NCBI RefSeq assembly: GCF_947499295.1
Contig: NZ_CANMNP010000009.1
Location: forward strand, 124,001-188,000
Direction of reading: 5' to 3'
Length of the DNA stretch: 64,000 nucleotides
DNA from: an uncultured Roseibium sp.
GTDB taxonomy: Bacteria; Pseudomonadota; Alphaproteobacteria; Rhizobiales; Stappiaceae
Positions 17,388 to 27,817 of the stretch are shown piece by piece; the stretch's first letter is position 1; every line of letters starts with the position of its first letter. The notes below the pieces were generated by a model. That model was given only the letters and a program-made list of their open reading frames with translations. It had not been told where the DNA came from and made no database searches. The position numbers were made by a program, and so were the translations under genes.

Positions 17388-18949
17388 CCTGGTCGGCTCA
17401 GAGATGGCAACCGCCTATGTCGCTTGTGGTGCTCGTGGTCTGTTGTGTGATGTTTGCAGTGCCCGTGACTGCAATTCTGATCCTGAAATTGGGAGTGAAC
17501 CGGTTCATTCATGAAACCGAACAATCCCTTATCCAACAAGGGGCAATTTACTCCAGCGCCTACGCTGCCGCTTTCGAGGAAGCGACACGCGAGACTGGCG
17601 GCGAGAAGATGCCCGGCTATTATTTGCCCCCCCAAAAACGTGTTTTCTGGAACGCGCGTGCAAGAACATTTCAACCGTTACTGGACCTGCGACGGGATAC
17701 GGTTCTTCCGGTTCGACCTGGTGCAAAGCCAGTTGTGCTCACTCCCGGACCGAGACACCTGGCGATTACTACAGACCTTGAGCTTCTATCGAACCGAGCG
17801 CGCCGCACAACGCTTTCAAATGTCCTGTTTCTCGATCACAAAGGCTTGGACTTGCATGCTGACACGCCGGGAAGTTTCGCAGAACTCACCGAGGTCAATG
17901 AAGCTCTCAATGGCGGAATAGGCGCGGTTTTGAGATGGCGCAGCGGAGCCGAAACGTCTTCATCCTTCATTCGTCTCAATCGAGGCACCGGATTCAGGGT
18001 GTTTGTTGCCTATCCGGTGATCAGCGAAAACCGCGTGATCGGTGTTGTCTACCTGTCCCGAACACCCGATGAGTTGGGCGCTTATCTTTCTGAAGAGTGG
18101 CTCTCAATTATCGTCGTTGCTGCTGTGACCGCTATCGGCGCCGCCGTTCTTGGCGCTTTGCTGGTTCGCCAAGTCTCCAGACCCATCATGGATCTGCGAA
18201 ACCGGGCACGCGCGCTGGCAAGAGGAGACCTGGAAAATCTAGAGCACTTGCACCGCTACGGAACACGTGAATTGGCGCAGCTTGGTGACGCCGTTGTTTC
18301 AATGGCAAAGACCCTTTCGGAACGATCAACGGAAATAAGCACCTACACAACACATGTCACACATGAGTTGAAAGCTCCGGTGACAGCAATAATTTCTGCT
18401 TCCGAGCTACTCGAAGAAAGCTCTCTTCCCGACGCCTCACGCAGGCAACTGCTTGAAACCCTGAAGGTCCAGGGGCAACGAATGGAAAAGCTCTTAAATC
18501 AGCTTCGGGACATCACGAGACTGCGTCAACAAATGCGCGGAACGCCTGCAAAGTTGGTCGACATGCTGCCGGATTCACCCGGTTTGCGGATCATCACAAC
18601 ACCGGTTGATGCCATTCTGCCGCTGTCCCTCATACACGGGCAGACGGTTTTTGCACATCTGGCCCAAAATGCAGTCGGCCACGGGGCGGATCAGTTTAGG
18701 ATTGTCTGGCGGGACAATGTGCTTGAGATTCAGGACAATGGCGAAGGTTTTGAAGACAAGGATATGAAGCGGCTGACGGAGCCCTTTTACACGACCCGGC
18801 GCGATAACGGCGGGACCGGTCTTGGCCTGTCAGTCGTGAATGCCATTCTTGAGCGATATGACACTCAAATTGAGGCAGTGCCGTCTCCGGGTGGCGCGCT
18901 CTTCCGGATAGCATTTCCCATTGACGGTCTGCTTGAAAATCGAACCTAA
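17384..18949 (+). CDS. Sensor histidine kinase
   Basis: A 521-residue membrane kinase starting at a GTG in the GTGA overlap with the response-regulator stop. Helix 1 lies around residues 12-36, a periplasmic sensor of about 200 residues follows, and helix 2 around 243-266 leads into a HAMP region (PIMDLRNRARALARGD). The H-box is HVTHELKAPVTAI (about residue 325), the N-box is LAQNAVGHGADQF, and the G-boxes are QDNGEGF and GGTGLGLSVVNAI near the C-terminus. The sensed signal is unknown. It forms a two-gene operon with the regulator, and the glycosidase-like gene follows 135 bp later. Confidence 0.92.
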   Translation: MTWSAQRWQPPMSLVVLVVCCVMFAVPVTAILILKLGVNRFIHETEQSLIQQGAIYSSAYAAAFEEATRETGGEKMPGYYLPPQKRVFWNARARTFQPLLDLRRDTVLPVRPGAKPVVLTPGPRHLAITTDLELLSNRARRTTLSNVLFLDHKGLDLHADTPGSFAELTEVNEALNGGIGAVLRWRSGAETSSSFIRLNRGTGFRVFVAYPVISENRVIGVVYLSRTPDELGAYLSEEWLSIIVVAAVTAIGAAVLGALLVRQVSRPIMDLRNRARALARGDLENLEHLHRYGTRELAQLGDAVVSMAKTLSERSTEISTYTTHVTHELKAPVTAIISASELLEESSLPDASRRQLLETLKVQGQRMEKLLNQLRDITRLRQQMRGTPAKLVDMLPDSPGLRIITTPVDAILPLSLIHGQTVFAHLAQNAVGHGADQFRIVWRDNVLEIQDNGEGFEDKDMKRLTEPFYTTRRDNGGTGLGLSVVNAILERYDTQIEAVPSPGGALFRIAFPIDGLLENRT

Positions 18950-19083
18950 ATCCGACCTCCTACCTGCACCAAATCTGCACCTGACATGCGCAACAGCAAT
19001 GCCGTAGACGTCAGACATCGCGAGTATTGTCCAAAGCGTCCAAGTCACGCTCACAGAGCGACAATCCACGCAAGGCGAACTTC

Positions 19084-20136
19084 ATGAATGCTCAGTTTTC
19101 TGCAGCTGCGATTGCAATCGCAAGTCTTTTCATTGGTGCCACGATCAGTCAGACATCGGCCAATCCCAGTGAGAAGTATCTGAATTCCTATAAGGAATAT
19201 TCAAGCGCTTCTTGTCCGCTTGAAACCGATGACATCACGCACTTCGTCTATTTCGCGCGCGATCGCAGTTCGATCAGAGACCACCCCCTCTTGAAGAACG
19301 ATCGGCTTTCCGGAGCACAAATCATGTATTCCTGGAGACAGCTGGAGCCTTCACAAGGTCGGTATGATTTCTCCGCCATAGAAAACGACCTCGTCTATTT
19401 GGCTGCCCATGGGAAAAAGCTCTTCGTGCAATTGCAGGACGCTTCGTTTTCACCGCATTTCAAGCCTGTCCCAAACTATCTCCTGTCCTCCCGGTTCGAC
19501 AGCGGTGTTTCTCCCCAATATACGGATGAGGGCGAACTGGAAGGCTGGGTCGCAAAACGCTGGAACAAGGCCGTGCAGGATCGATTTGCAGCACTTCTAC
19601 ACGCACTCGGTGAAGAGTTCGACGGCGAGATCGAAGGGTTAAATCTTCAGGAGACCGCGATCGGCATCAGTTCTGAGACAGATGCTTCGTTTTCCGCGTC
19701 TGGCTACGCAAGCAGCTTGAAGACCAATATGCGCGCTTTGAAATCGGCCTTTCGAACTTCAACCGTGATGCTCTACGCCAACTTCATGCCCGGCGAGTGG
19801 CGTCCATGGGAAGATCAGGGATACCTGAGCGGACTGTACGAATTCGGCGAAGAAACGAAAGTCGGCCTTGGTGCACCGGACCTGATCTACACCCGGAAGG
19901 GTCAGTTGAACCATGCCTTGGCGATGATGCACGAACGATCCTATTCAACCCCTCTTGGAATAGCGGTCCAGGATGGAAACTACATTGGTGAAACCAATAC
20001 GCTGAAGGTCCTCCATGAGCGAAAAAACATAGTGCCTATCCTCCATGCCTTCGCCAAGGACTTCCTGAAAGTCGATTACATGTTCTGGAGAAATCAGAAA
20101 CCCTATTTCGAACAGGATCTCCTTCCCTGTCTCTGA
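19084..20136 (+). CDS. Secreted TIM-barrel glycoside-hydrolase-like protein
   Basis: A 350-residue protein with a signal peptide (residues 1-29, cleavage likely after TSA before NPSEKY). The mature part has TIM-barrel glycosidase features: GAQIMYSWRQLEPSQGRYDF (the typical beta-strand 2 block), KKLFVQLQDASF, and IEGLNLQETAIG, which carries a possible acid/base Glu. I cannot assign a GH family with confidence; GH5/GH10/GH42-like clans show similar blocks. I chose the ATG at 19084 because the signal peptide begins there; the frame is open to 19027. It lies downstream of the two-component operon and convergent with flhA. Confidence 0.75.
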   Translation: MNAQFSAAAIAIASLFIGATISQTSANPSEKYLNSYKEYSSASCPLETDDITHFVYFARDRSSIRDHPLLKNDRLSGAQIMYSWRQLEPSQGRYDFSAIENDLVYLAAHGKKLFVQLQDASFSPHFKPVPNYLLSSRFDSGVSPQYTDEGELEGWVAKRWNKAVQDRFAALLHALGEEFDGEIEGLNLQETAIGISSETDASFSASGYASSLKTNMRALKSAFRTSTVMLYANFMPGEWRPWEDQGYLSGLYEFGEETKVGLGAPDLIYTRKGQLNHALAMMHERSYSTPLGIAVQDGNYIGETNTLKVLHERKNIVPILHAFAKDFLKVDYMFWRNQKPYFEQDLLPCL

Positions 20137-20192
20137 CAGGGTCAATCAATACGAGGCAATTGCGTGATCGGGCTTTCGCTCCAAGAGCCCGA

Positions 20193-22370
20193 TCAGATCG
20201 AACCGATGGTCTTCAACTTGATGCGCGGATGCACTTCCGATTGGCTCATGATCGTCGTATGTGCCCGGAAACGCTCGACGATGGAGCGGACGAAGGGACG
20301 GGTTTGCGGCGATGTCAAAAGCACGGGCACCTCGCCTTGCTGAGCAGCTTCTTCAAAAGCATCCCGCACTTTTCCGACAAACTCCTGCAACTTGCTGGGC
20401 TGCATGGCGAGTTGACGATCATCGCCTTCACCGACAATCGATTCCAGAAACGCTTGCTCCCATTGCGGCGACAAGGCGACAAGCGGCAGATATCCGCCAG
20501 GTGCAAGATTGGCTGCACAAATCTGTCTACCCAGCCGCATGCGAACGTGCTCTGCGATTGTGTCCGTGTTGCGCGTCATGCCGGTGGCTTCCGACACGCC
20601 CTCCAGGATCGTGCCGAGATCGCGCACCGAAATTCGCTCATTGAGCAGCGCTTGCAGCACGCGCTGCAGGCCGGACACAGTAATCTGCGAGGGCACAAGA
20701 TCCTCAACGAGCTTGGCCTGTTCACCTTGCAGTTCCTTCAGCAGTTTTTGAACATCACCATAAGTGAGCAACTCGCTGATATTGGCCTTGATCGTTTCGG
20801 TAAGGTGGGTGGACAAAACTGTCGCGGGATCGACCACTGTATAGCCGCGCAACGAGGCATCTTCACGATATTGCGCCTCAACCCAGGTTGCCGGCAATCC
20901 GAAAGTCGGCTCGGTCGTGTGTGTTCCCGGCAGCTTGACCTGGCCGCCAGCCGGATCCATGACCATGAAGTGGTTGGGATAGAGAACGCCGCGCCCGGCC
21001 TCAACTTCCTTGACTTTGATGACGTAGTCGTTCGCGCCAAGCTGAATATTGTCGAGAATTCTCACAGGCGGCATGATCACGCCCATGTCGCCGGCCACCT
21101 GGCGGCGCAGGGCCTTGATCTGTTCGGTAAGAACATCACCATCGTTCTGCGTTTTTCCGTTGATCAACGGCAGCAGTGCATAACCCAGCTCGATGCGGAG
21201 TTCGTCCATCTTGAGCGCATCGGTAATCGGTGGCTCCGGCGGTGGTTTCGGAGCCGCATCAATCGCTTTCTTCTCGGCAACCTTGACGGCCGCCTGTTTC
21301 TTGTTCGCGCTAATCCGGAACGCCAGATACCCGGCGACCGCTGCGAGACCGAAAAACGGCACGATGGGCATGCCAGGAAGAAGTGCCAGGATCACCATGA
21401 CAGCGGCCGACATACCGAGTGCTTTCGGATAACCCGTGAACTGGCTGGTGAGCGCCTTGTCTGCCGCGCCGTGCACACCTGCTTTCGACACCAGAAGACC
21501 GGCAGCAGTCGACACGATCAGCGCCGGGATTTGCGACACAAGACCGTCACCGATGGTCAGAAGTGTGTAGTTGTTGGCGGCTTCGGAGAACGACAGTTCC
21601 ATCTGCGCGACACCGATGAAAATGCCGCCAAGTATGTTGATAAACGTAATGAGCAGGCCGGCGATCGCATCACCGCGCACAAACTTCGATGCACCATCCA
21701 TGGCTCCAAAGAAAGAGCTTTCATCCTCAAGCGCCTTACGCCTGGATTTGGCTTCGCCTTCATCGATGAGACCGGCCGAAAGGTCAGCGTCGATGGCCAT
21801 CTGCTTGCCGGGCATTGCATCCAGGGTGAACCGCGCAGCCACTTCCGCAATACGTCCCGAGCCTTTTGTAATAACGACGAAATTCACAATCACCAGGATC
21901 GCAAAGACGATGATTCCGATGACGAAATTACCGCCCATGACAAGGTTGCCAAAGGACTGAATGACATTGCCGGCCGCTGACGTTCCTTCATGACCGTTGG
22001 CCAGGATCAACCGTGTCGAGGCGATATTGAGACCAAGTCGCAACATCGTCGCGATCAGAAGCACAGTCGGGAAGGATGAGAATTCCAGAGGCTTTTGAAT
22101 GAACAGCCCGGTCATGAGGATCAGGACTGAGAAGATGATCGACACCGCCAGAAACATGTCCAGCATGACCGGTGGCATCGGCAGGATCAGAAGTGTCAGA
22201 ATAACCAGAATGCCGGTGGCAAGCCCGACATCACCCTTGCGAAGGGTGTCGATCATCTCGTGCATGCTCGGAAAGCCCGCGAAGTGGCCACCCGTCTGGG
22301 GTGTTGCCGCCTTCTGCTCCGGTGCGGGCCCGCCCGGTCCGCCTTGTCCGCCTGCTGCCGTGTCCGACAT
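20193..22370 (-). CDS. flhA: Flagellar biosynthesis protein FlhA
   Basis: A 725-residue export-gate component of the flagellar type III apparatus. Eight hydrophobic helices lie in the N-terminal half (about residues 45-360), including LRLGLNIASTRLIL and the conserved FHIPEP-type cytoplasmic loop (ARFTLDAMPGKQMAIDADLS). The soluble C-terminal domain contains PVRILDNIQLGANDYVIKVK and later a region ending LGRQIC. The N-terminus has a Gly/Pro-rich extension of about 30 residues. AAGGA lies about 10 bases before the ATG. It follows flbD by 82 bp in the same direction and ends the fliF cluster in this window. Confidence 0.97.
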   Translation of the reverse strand: MSDTAAGGQGGPGGPAPEQKAATPQTGGHFAGFPSMHEMIDTLRKGDVGLATGILVILTLLILPMPPVMLDMFLAVSIIFSVLILMTGLFIQKPLEFSSFPTVLLIATMLRLGLNIASTRLILANGHEGTSAAGNVIQSFGNLVMGGNFVIGIIVFAILVIVNFVVITKGSGRIAEVAARFTLDAMPGKQMAIDADLSAGLIDEGEAKSRRKALEDESSFFGAMDGASKFVRGDAIAGLLITFINILGGIFIGVAQMELSFSEAANNYTLLTIGDGLVSQIPALIVSTAAGLLVSKAGVHGAADKALTSQFTGYPKALGMSAAVMVILALLPGMPIVPFFGLAAVAGYLAFRISANKKQAAVKVAEKKAIDAAPKPPPEPPITDALKMDELRIELGYALLPLINGKTQNDGDVLTEQIKALRRQVAGDMGVIMPPVRILDNIQLGANDYVIKVKEVEAGRGVLYPNHFMVMDPAGGQVKLPGTHTTEPTFGLPATWVEAQYREDASLRGYTVVDPATVLSTHLTETIKANISELLTYGDVQKLLKELQGEQAKLVEDLVPSQITVSGLQRVLQALLNERISVRDLGTILEGVSEATGMTRNTDTIAEHVRMRLGRQICAANLAPGGYLPLVALSPQWEQAFLESIVGEGDDRQLAMQPSKLQEFVGKVRDAFEEAAQQGEVPVLLTSPQTRPFVRSIVERFRAHTTIMSQSEVHPRIKLKTIGSI

Positions 22371-22452
22371 TCTTATTCCGGTTCCTTAAAAGTGCTTCTG
22401 ATCCAAAGCTTTGAAACACCGATGTTCAATCAACAAATGCCTGTTCGAATTC

Positions 22453-23805
22453 TCAGGCTCGCGCTTCGCCGGGGCTTGGTACGCTGACGCCCTCGTCGGT
22501 ATACTGGTTCAGCTTGTTGCGAAGCGTACGGATGGAAATACCCAGGATTTTCGCAGCATGGGTTCTGTTGCCTAGACAATGATCCAACGTGTCCAGAATG
22601 AGATCCCGTTCAACGTCTGCTACAGTGCGGCCGACGAACGATCTGGTAACCGCTTCTGCTGTTTGCGCGGCACGTTCCGCAGGGTTTCTGGATATGGCGA
22701 GCGGAGTACCATCCGGCATGCGGATCGCCTCAACGCCTATATCCGGGCCGGATGCCAGCAGGACAGCCCGGTGCATTGTGTTTTCAAGTTCGCGCACATT
22801 GCCCGGCCAGGGATTGGCCATCAGGGCCTGTCGCGCTTCACCCGAGACATTGCGTTGCGGAACACCGTTGGCTTCCGAATAGTGCTTGATGAAGAACAGC
22901 GCCAGTTCCATGATGTCTGCTGGGCGTTCACGCAGCGCAGGCAGCTTCAGGTTCACCACATTCAACCGGAACAAAAGGTCCTCGCGGAACTGGCCCTGGC
23001 GGACGCTTTCGGCAAGATCCCGGTTGGATGTCGCCAAAATTCGAATATTGACCGGAACAGGACGCGTGCCGCCAACCCGGTCAATGACCCGCTCCTGTAT
23101 GGCCCGCAACAGTTTGGCCTGCAGGCGCACGTCCATTTCCGAAATCTCATCTAGAAGCAGGGTACCGCCATCGGCTTCCTCGAATTTGCCGATCCTGCGG
23201 GCTACGGCTCCCGTGAAGGCTCCCTTTTCGTGCCCGAACAGCTCCGATTCCAGAAGATGTTCCGGGATCGCCGCGCAATTGATCGAAATGAACGGTTTTG
23301 ACGTGCGGTTGGAGCACTTGTGAACGTGTCGTGCAATGACTTCCTTGCCGGTTCCGCTTTCTCCGGTAATCAGCACAGATGCTTCCGAAGGCGCTACCTG
23401 CTCGGCCAGTTTCACAACATTGGCCATCGCTTCGTCACGGTAAATGAGGTCACCGCGCTCCTGCGCGACGGCTGCCAGGACCGCTGCGATCATTTCCGGA
23501 TCCGGTGGCAGCGGAATGTATTCTTTGGCGCCGGCGCGAATGGCCGAAACCGCAGCCTGTGCATCCGTTTCGACGCCGCAGGCGACAACCGGAATATGAA
23601 CCCGTTCGTTCTGCAGCTTTGTAATCAGACCGGCAATGTCGAGGTGGACCTCGACCATCATGAGATCGGCGCCCCGCCCGGATCTGAGGACTTTCAAGGC
23701 GCCCTCCACATCGTCAGCGTGGGTGACTTGCGCACCGCCCTGCATCGCAATTTTCGATGCTGTCGTCAGCTGTCCGCCAAGTGTTCCGACAATTAAGAGA
23801 CGCAT
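22453..23805 (-). CDS. flbD: Sigma-54-dependent flagellar regulator FlbD
   Basis: A 450-residue activator of sigma-54 flagellar promoters. The N-terminal receiver-like domain is degenerate: the acidic pair is absent and the phospho-acceptor position reads MMVEVHLD, with Glu instead of Asp. The AAA+ domain has Walker A GESGTGKEVI (about residue 147), the sigma-54 contact loop GAFTGA and Walker B LLLDEI. The C-terminal Fis-type HTH is HAAKILGISIRTLRNKLNQY. Position after fliN matches the Caulobacter fliF operon. Activity is probably set by partner proteins such as FliX rather than phosphorylation, as known for Caulobacter FlbD. Confidence 0.93.
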   Translation of the reverse strand: MRLLIVGTLGGQLTTASKIAMQGGAQVTHADDVEGALKVLRSGRGADLMMVEVHLDIAGLITKLQNERVHIPVVACGVETDAQAAVSAIRAGAKEYIPLPPDPEMIAAVLAAVAQERGDLIYRDEAMANVVKLAEQVAPSEASVLITGESGTGKEVIARHVHKCSNRTSKPFISINCAAIPEHLLESELFGHEKGAFTGAVARRIGKFEEADGGTLLLDEISEMDVRLQAKLLRAIQERVIDRVGGTRPVPVNIRILATSNRDLAESVRQGQFREDLLFRLNVVNLKLPALRERPADIMELALFFIKHYSEANGVPQRNVSGEARQALMANPWPGNVRELENTMHRAVLLASGPDIGVEAIRMPDGTPLAISRNPAERAAQTAEAVTRSFVGRTVADVERDLILDTLDHCLGNRTHAAKILGISIRTLRNKLNQYTDEGVSVPSPGEARA

Positions 23806-23817
23806 CTGCTTTTTTTC

Positions 23818-24168
23818 CTATCGATCCGTCTTGATGATTTCGGTCATGGTCACACCGAGCTTGTCCTCCACAAGGACAACCTCGCCGCGTGCCACAAGCC
23901 GGTCATTCACATAGATATCAATCGCCTCGCCAACCTTGCGGTCCAGTTCCAGAACGGTTCCGGATGCCAGCTTCAAGAGATCGGAGACGTGCATGCGCGA
24001 GTGCCCGAGCACCGCAGAAATTCGAACGGGCACGTCGAAAACGGCCTCGAGGTCGGCCGCGGATTGGGGAGCATGCACTTCGTCTTGTTCAAGACTGCGT
24101 TGCGGTGCTTCCAACTCGTCGAGCGGAATGCTGTGTTCCTGCTCTTCGCCTATCTGCTCGTCACTCAT
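23818..24168 (-). CDS. fliN: Flagellar motor switch protein FliN
   Basis: A 116-residue C-ring component. The SpoA/CheC-type domain is visible from about residue 45: FDVPVRISAVLGHSRMHVSD, LASGTVLELDRKVGEAIDIY and VNDRLVARGEVVLVEDKLGV. The acidic N-terminus is variable, as in other FliN proteins. Its ATG overlaps the upstream fliH-like stop by 4 bp, and flbD follows 12 bp later. Confidence 0.95.
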   Translation of the reverse strand: MSDEQIGEEQEHSIPLDELEAPQRSLEQDEVHAPQSAADLEAVFDVPVRISAVLGHSRMHVSDLLKLASGTVLELDRKVGEAIDIYVNDRLVARGEVVLVEDKLGVTMTEIIKTDR

Positions 24169-24899
24169 ACGTCAGTCCCTTTCCCCGCCGACGTGTCGGA
24201 CACTTGTGCCTTCTTCGCGGTGCCGCGGGCCCTCAAATAAGACCGGATCGAAGTGTCGATCTCAGCTTCAAGAGCTTTCCGGTCGCGCCGAATGCCACCA
24301 TCCGCCCATTCAATATGGCAATCGCCCCGGCCGATTTCGGGTTCCCCCAAAATGACAAGGCGGCCTTCAAAACCCTTTTCATGGACAATCGGATCCACTT
24401 TCGGCTTCAGCGCCTCAACATCCTTTTCCGCAATGCGGATCACAAGATGAGGCGCCTTGCGAAGCGGACCCAGGCATTCTGACACCAATGCCACAGCTTC
24501 GGCCAGCGGCTGACGTGCGATCAGATGGGCACACAGTCGTCTAGCCACAAGAAATGCGAGGCCGACAGCGTCTTTTTCACGTGCGGCCTGTTGTTCGTCC
24601 AGTGAGTACACGACTTCGCGGACGGCAACGACAAGGCGATTCACTTCTTCGGTCAGCAGGGTTTCCTGTTTGGTCTGCAAATCCTGAAGCGCTTTTATCC
24701 GGCCTTCCTCGAATGCCTGTGCCCTGGCCTTCTCCAGAATTTCCTCATGTTGAGTAACAGGAATCTTCGGGATTTCCGGCTCAGGCGGAGCAACGATCTC
24801 CGGCTCCTCCTCCTGGGCGGCGAAGTCCATGTCAAAGAGAAATTTCGACGGGTTCGTCATGCTTCCCATTCTGTCGTAAGTTCGTACCGGCTGCTGCAT
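24165..24899 (-). CDS. fliH: FliH/FlbE-type flagellar assembly protein
   Basis: A 244-residue soluble protein at the fliH (flbE) position between fliG and fliN. Residues 20-45 are Glu/Pro-rich, followed by a helical region (EILEKARAQAFEEGRIKALQ) resembling the FliH coiled coil, and a C-terminal domain (PHLVIRIAEKDVEALKPKVD) like that of the FliH/HrpE family. It would tether the FliI ATPase to the export gate and C-ring. The ATG shares one base with the fliG stop (TGATG), and its stop overlaps fliN. Sequence conservation in this family is low, so the call leans on synteny. Confidence 0.85.
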   Translation of the reverse strand: MQQPVRTYDRMGSMTNPSKFLFDMDFAAQEEEPEIVAPPEPEIPKIPVTQHEEILEKARAQAFEEGRIKALQDLQTKQETLLTEEVNRLVVAVREVVYSLDEQQAAREKDAVGLAFLVARRLCAHLIARQPLAEAVALVSECLGPLRKAPHLVIRIAEKDVEALKPKVDPIVHEKGFEGRLVILGEPEIGRGDCHIEWADGGIRRDRKALEAEIDTSIRSYLRARGTAKKAQVSDTSAGKGTDV

Positions 24900-25945
24900 C
24901 AGTAGATAATCTCGTCGTCACCCTTGGACTTGGAGATCATGATCTCACCCTTCGCCGCCAGGTCCTTTGCCTTGTTCACCATGCTCGTCTGGGCTTCGTC
25001 GACATCACGCAGCCTTACTGGTCCGAGCGCATCCATATCGTCCTGAAGCAACTTGGCCGCGCGTGAAGACATATTGCTGAAGAAGAAGTCGCGCGCCGTA
25101 TCGGTCGAGCCCTTCAAGGCGATCGCCAGCTGATCTTTTTCCACATGACGCAGCAGTGTCTGACAGCTTGCCGCATCCAGTTTCAGAAGATCGTCGAATG
25201 TGAACATCAGCGTCTTGATGCGGTCGGCTGCTTCTCGGTTGTCTTCTTCAAGAGCTGCAAGGAACCTGGCTTCCGTCTGTCTGTCGAAATTATTGAAGAT
25301 GTCCGCCATCATCTCATGGCTGTCGCGCCGGGAGGTGTTGGTCAGGTTCGACATGAACTCAACCCTGAGCGTCTGTTCGACCTTCTCAAGAACTTCCTTT
25401 TGCACTGCGTCCATGCGCAGCATACGGCTGACCACTTCAAGGGCCAGTTCCTCAGGCAGGATGCCAAGCACCCGTGCGGCATGATCTGAGTTGATCTTGG
25501 AAAGAACCACCGCCACAGTTTGCGGGTATTCGTTCTTCAGATAGTTGGCCAGAACATTTTCTTGAACGTTGGAGAGTTTCTCCCACATGTTACGCCCGGC
25601 AGGGCCGCGGATCTCCTCCATGATGACGCTGACCTTGTCGCCGGGCAAAAAGCTCGTCAACAGTCGCTCAGTCGCGTCGACGTTGCCTGTCAGCGCTCCC
25701 TTTGAGCTGACCCTGCGGACAAAGTCCTTGAAAAGATCTTCCAGCATATTCGGCGTGACCGGCCCGAGATTGGCCATTGCAGCCGAGACCTGACGTACCT
25801 CGATCTCATCCAGTTTTGACCAGATTGGCGAACCGTGGGATTCACCGAGTGCCAGCAGCAGAACTGCCGCGCGCTCCGCGCCCTTAAGTTCACGGTCTTC
25901 TTCGTCTAAGCTGACTTGAAGCTGTTGTTGGAGTTGGTCGCTCAC
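24899..25945 (-). CDS. fliG: Flagellar motor switch protein FliG
   Basis: A 348-residue C-ring protein that couples the MS ring to the stator torque. The N-terminal FliF-binding part ([20 protein letters not shown]), the middle ARM repeat ([20 protein letters not shown]) and the C-terminal charged torque helix region ([40 protein letters not shown]) are all clear. Translation starts at a GTG at 25945, 2 bp after the fliF stop. Confidence 0.96.
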   Translation of the reverse strand: MSDQLQQQLQVSLDEEDRELKGAERAAVLLLALGESHGSPIWSKLDEIEVRQVSAAMANLGPVTPNMLEDLFKDFVRRVSSKGALTGNVDATERLLTSFLPGDKVSVIMEEIRGPAGRNMWEKLSNVQENVLANYLKNEYPQTVAVVLSKINSDHAARVLGILPEELALEVVSRMLRMDAVQKEVLEKVEQTLRVEFMSNLTNTSRRDSHEMMADIFNNFDRQTEARFLAALEEDNREAADRIKTLMFTFDDLLKLDAASCQTLLRHVEKDQLAIALKGSTDTARDFFFSNMSSRAAKLLQDDMDALGPVRLRDVDEAQTSMVNKAKDLAAKGEIMISKSKGDDEIIY

Positions 25946-25947
25946 GC

Positions 25948-27564
25948 TCAGGCCGCCTGCTCATCCAACCAGCCGCGGACGATATTGACCGCTTCGGTTG
26001 GGTGATCCTTGATCATGTCGCCCACCTTGGCGATCGAACTTGCCTGCATCGCGCCTTCCTGCTTGGCCTGTTCAAGCCACTCAATGACAAACTCGTCTTC
26101 AGGGTCATCCTCCTGCGGAACATCGGTCTCCACCACCAACGTGCCATCCGGACCAATCATCAGCTCTTGAGGCTGTTTTTCCTCTGGCGTCACGATGCGG
26201 CGCAGCAGAGGGCGAACCACGAAGAGAAGAAGAAGAACCGCGATCAGGAAAAGAACACCAAGTTCTGCGAAACGAATGATGTCATCGCGTGTGAAGTCGA
26301 AAAGACCATCGCTTTCGGCCAGAAGGTCTTCCTGCGGGGGGAGCGCGAATTGCAGATTGACGACTTCAACCAGGTCGCCGCGCTCTTCGTCGAAGCCAAT
26401 GGCGGAACGCACAAGCACAGCAATCCGGTCCAGCGTCTCCTGCGAACGCGGCGTATAGACATTGTTTCCATTGCCGTCAGGCTGGTAAGTGCCGTCAACA
26501 AGCACCGCAACGGAAAGACGATTGATTTGACCGGCTTCGATAACCTCGGTCCGTGTGGAGCGCGAAATTTCGTAGTTTACGACCTCTTCGGTAACACTGG
26601 TGGTATCGCGGTCGCCGGCCTGACCGACATCACCTTCGCCCTGCGGCAGCTGATTTCCGACCGTAACCTGCCCGTTCCGGGAAATTGCCGAACTCGCCTC
26701 TTCCTTGGTTTGCGTGGACCGGACGACTTGCCCTTCCGGATCGAAGGTTTCGGTCGTTTCGGTTAAACGGTTGTAGTCGACTTCGGCATTCACCCGAACA
26801 CGTGCGCGCCCCGGACCGACGATCGAATTCAGGATCTCTTCCACCTGATTGCGCAAACGCCCTTCGACCGCCTGGTTACGCTCTTGCAGTGAAGCGGTCA
26901 GCATGCCGTCTTCGTCATTGCCGACGCCGGATGCCAGCAACCGGCCGGCTTCATCGACTATGGAGACGCGATCCGGATCAAGCCCGTCAACGGCTGTCGC
27001 GACCAGATGCTGCACAGCGCGGATCTCGCCGGGACCGAGCGCGCCGCGCACGCTCAATACGATGGATGCCGAAGGCGGACGGCGGTCTTTCTGAAACAGC
27101 TGCCGCTCCGGAATTACCAGGTGAACACGGGCTGCGCGAATACGGTCGAGCGAGCCGATGGTTCGCGACAACTCGCCTTCCATCGCACGCAAGTGGTTGA
27201 TGTTCTGGACAAAACTGGTGGCACCCAGAGTATCGGTACGGTCAAAAATCTCATAACCGATCGAGCCACCCGTTGGCAGACCTTCCGCGGCAAGCTGCAT
27301 CCGCAAACGCGCAACTTGCTCCTTTGGCACGAGAATGGTCGCACCCTGACGGCTGAGTTTGAATTGAACGCCCTGACTTTCAAGTTGAGTGACGATAGCC
27401 GCTGAATCTTCAAGGGCCAGCTCATTGTAGAGCGTCGTCATTTGGGGAGAGGTAACACGGAAAATAATGAATGCGAAAACGCCGATCAGGATCGCCGCCA
27501 CTGCACCCATGGCAGCAATACGTGCTGGTCCCAACGCTTTTATGAATTCAATCAGTCCGTTCAC
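25948..27564 (-). CDS. fliF: Flagellar MS-ring protein FliF
   Basis: A 538-residue MS-ring protein. After the short start ([20 protein letters not shown]) comes TM1 (about 18-40), then YscJ/FliF ring-building domains ([49 protein letters not shown]), a periplasmic FliF C-domain, TM2 (about 435-455) and a C-terminal cytoplasmic tail that binds FliG ([12 protein letters not shown]-like). I chose the GTG at 27564, where family sequence begins; the frame is open to 27645. A full CtrA box lies 100 bp upstream, as expected for this early flagellar operon. Confidence 0.95.
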   Translation of the reverse strand: MNGLIEFIKALGPARIAAMGAVAAILIGVFAFIIFRVTSPQMTTLYNELALEDSAAIVTQLESQGVQFKLSRQGATILVPKEQVARLRMQLAAEGLPTGGSIGYEIFDRTDTLGATSFVQNINHLRAMEGELSRTIGSLDRIRAARVHLVIPERQLFQKDRRPPSASIVLSVRGALGPGEIRAVQHLVATAVDGLDPDRVSIVDEAGRLLASGVGNDEDGMLTASLQERNQAVEGRLRNQVEEILNSIVGPGRARVRVNAEVDYNRLTETTETFDPEGQVVRSTQTKEEASSAISRNGQVTVGNQLPQGEGDVGQAGDRDTTSVTEEVVNYEISRSTRTEVIEAGQINRLSVAVLVDGTYQPDGNGNNVYTPRSQETLDRIAVLVRSAIGFDEERGDLVEVVNLQFALPPQEDLLAESDGLFDFTRDDIIRFAELGVLFLIAVLLLLFVVRPLLRRIVTPEEKQPQELMIGPDGTLVVETDVPQEDDPEDEFVIEWLEQAKQEGAMQASSIAKVGDMIKDHPTEAVNIVRGWLDEQAA

Positions 27565-27663
27565 GAGTGCCCGCCCGCATCTGAAGCATTGTCTAAAACT
27601 GTTATTGTTGGAGTCGGCTCGACACACCACACTCCTGATGGGCAAAATTTGCCGCCCAGATGG

Positions 27664-27678
27664 TTAACAAGCAGTTAA
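27664..27678. promoter_or_regulatory. CtrA box upstream of the fliF operon
   Basis: TTAACAAGCAGTTAA fits TTAA-N7-TTAA exactly, 100 bp upstream of the fliF GTG in the gap between sciP and fliF. CtrA activation of class II flagellar operons such as fliF is established in Caulobacter, so this is the best supported of the three CtrA boxes in the window. Confidence 0.8.
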
Positions 27679-27817
27679 CGATTATGTCGCCAAAGCGACG
27701 AATTGGCGGCTTTCTGCGGAAATGGCATGTGCAAAATGCGACAGAAGTGGGGAAAAACTGCCTACTTTATTAATTTTTGGATAAGTTCCGTCAAAACGGC
27801 AATATCAAATCATCAAC

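Noticed and set aside
20160-21980. Long 606-codon plus-strand frame
   Set aside because: It lies entirely antisense to flhA, which has full family support; the frame is a by-product of high-GC codon use.
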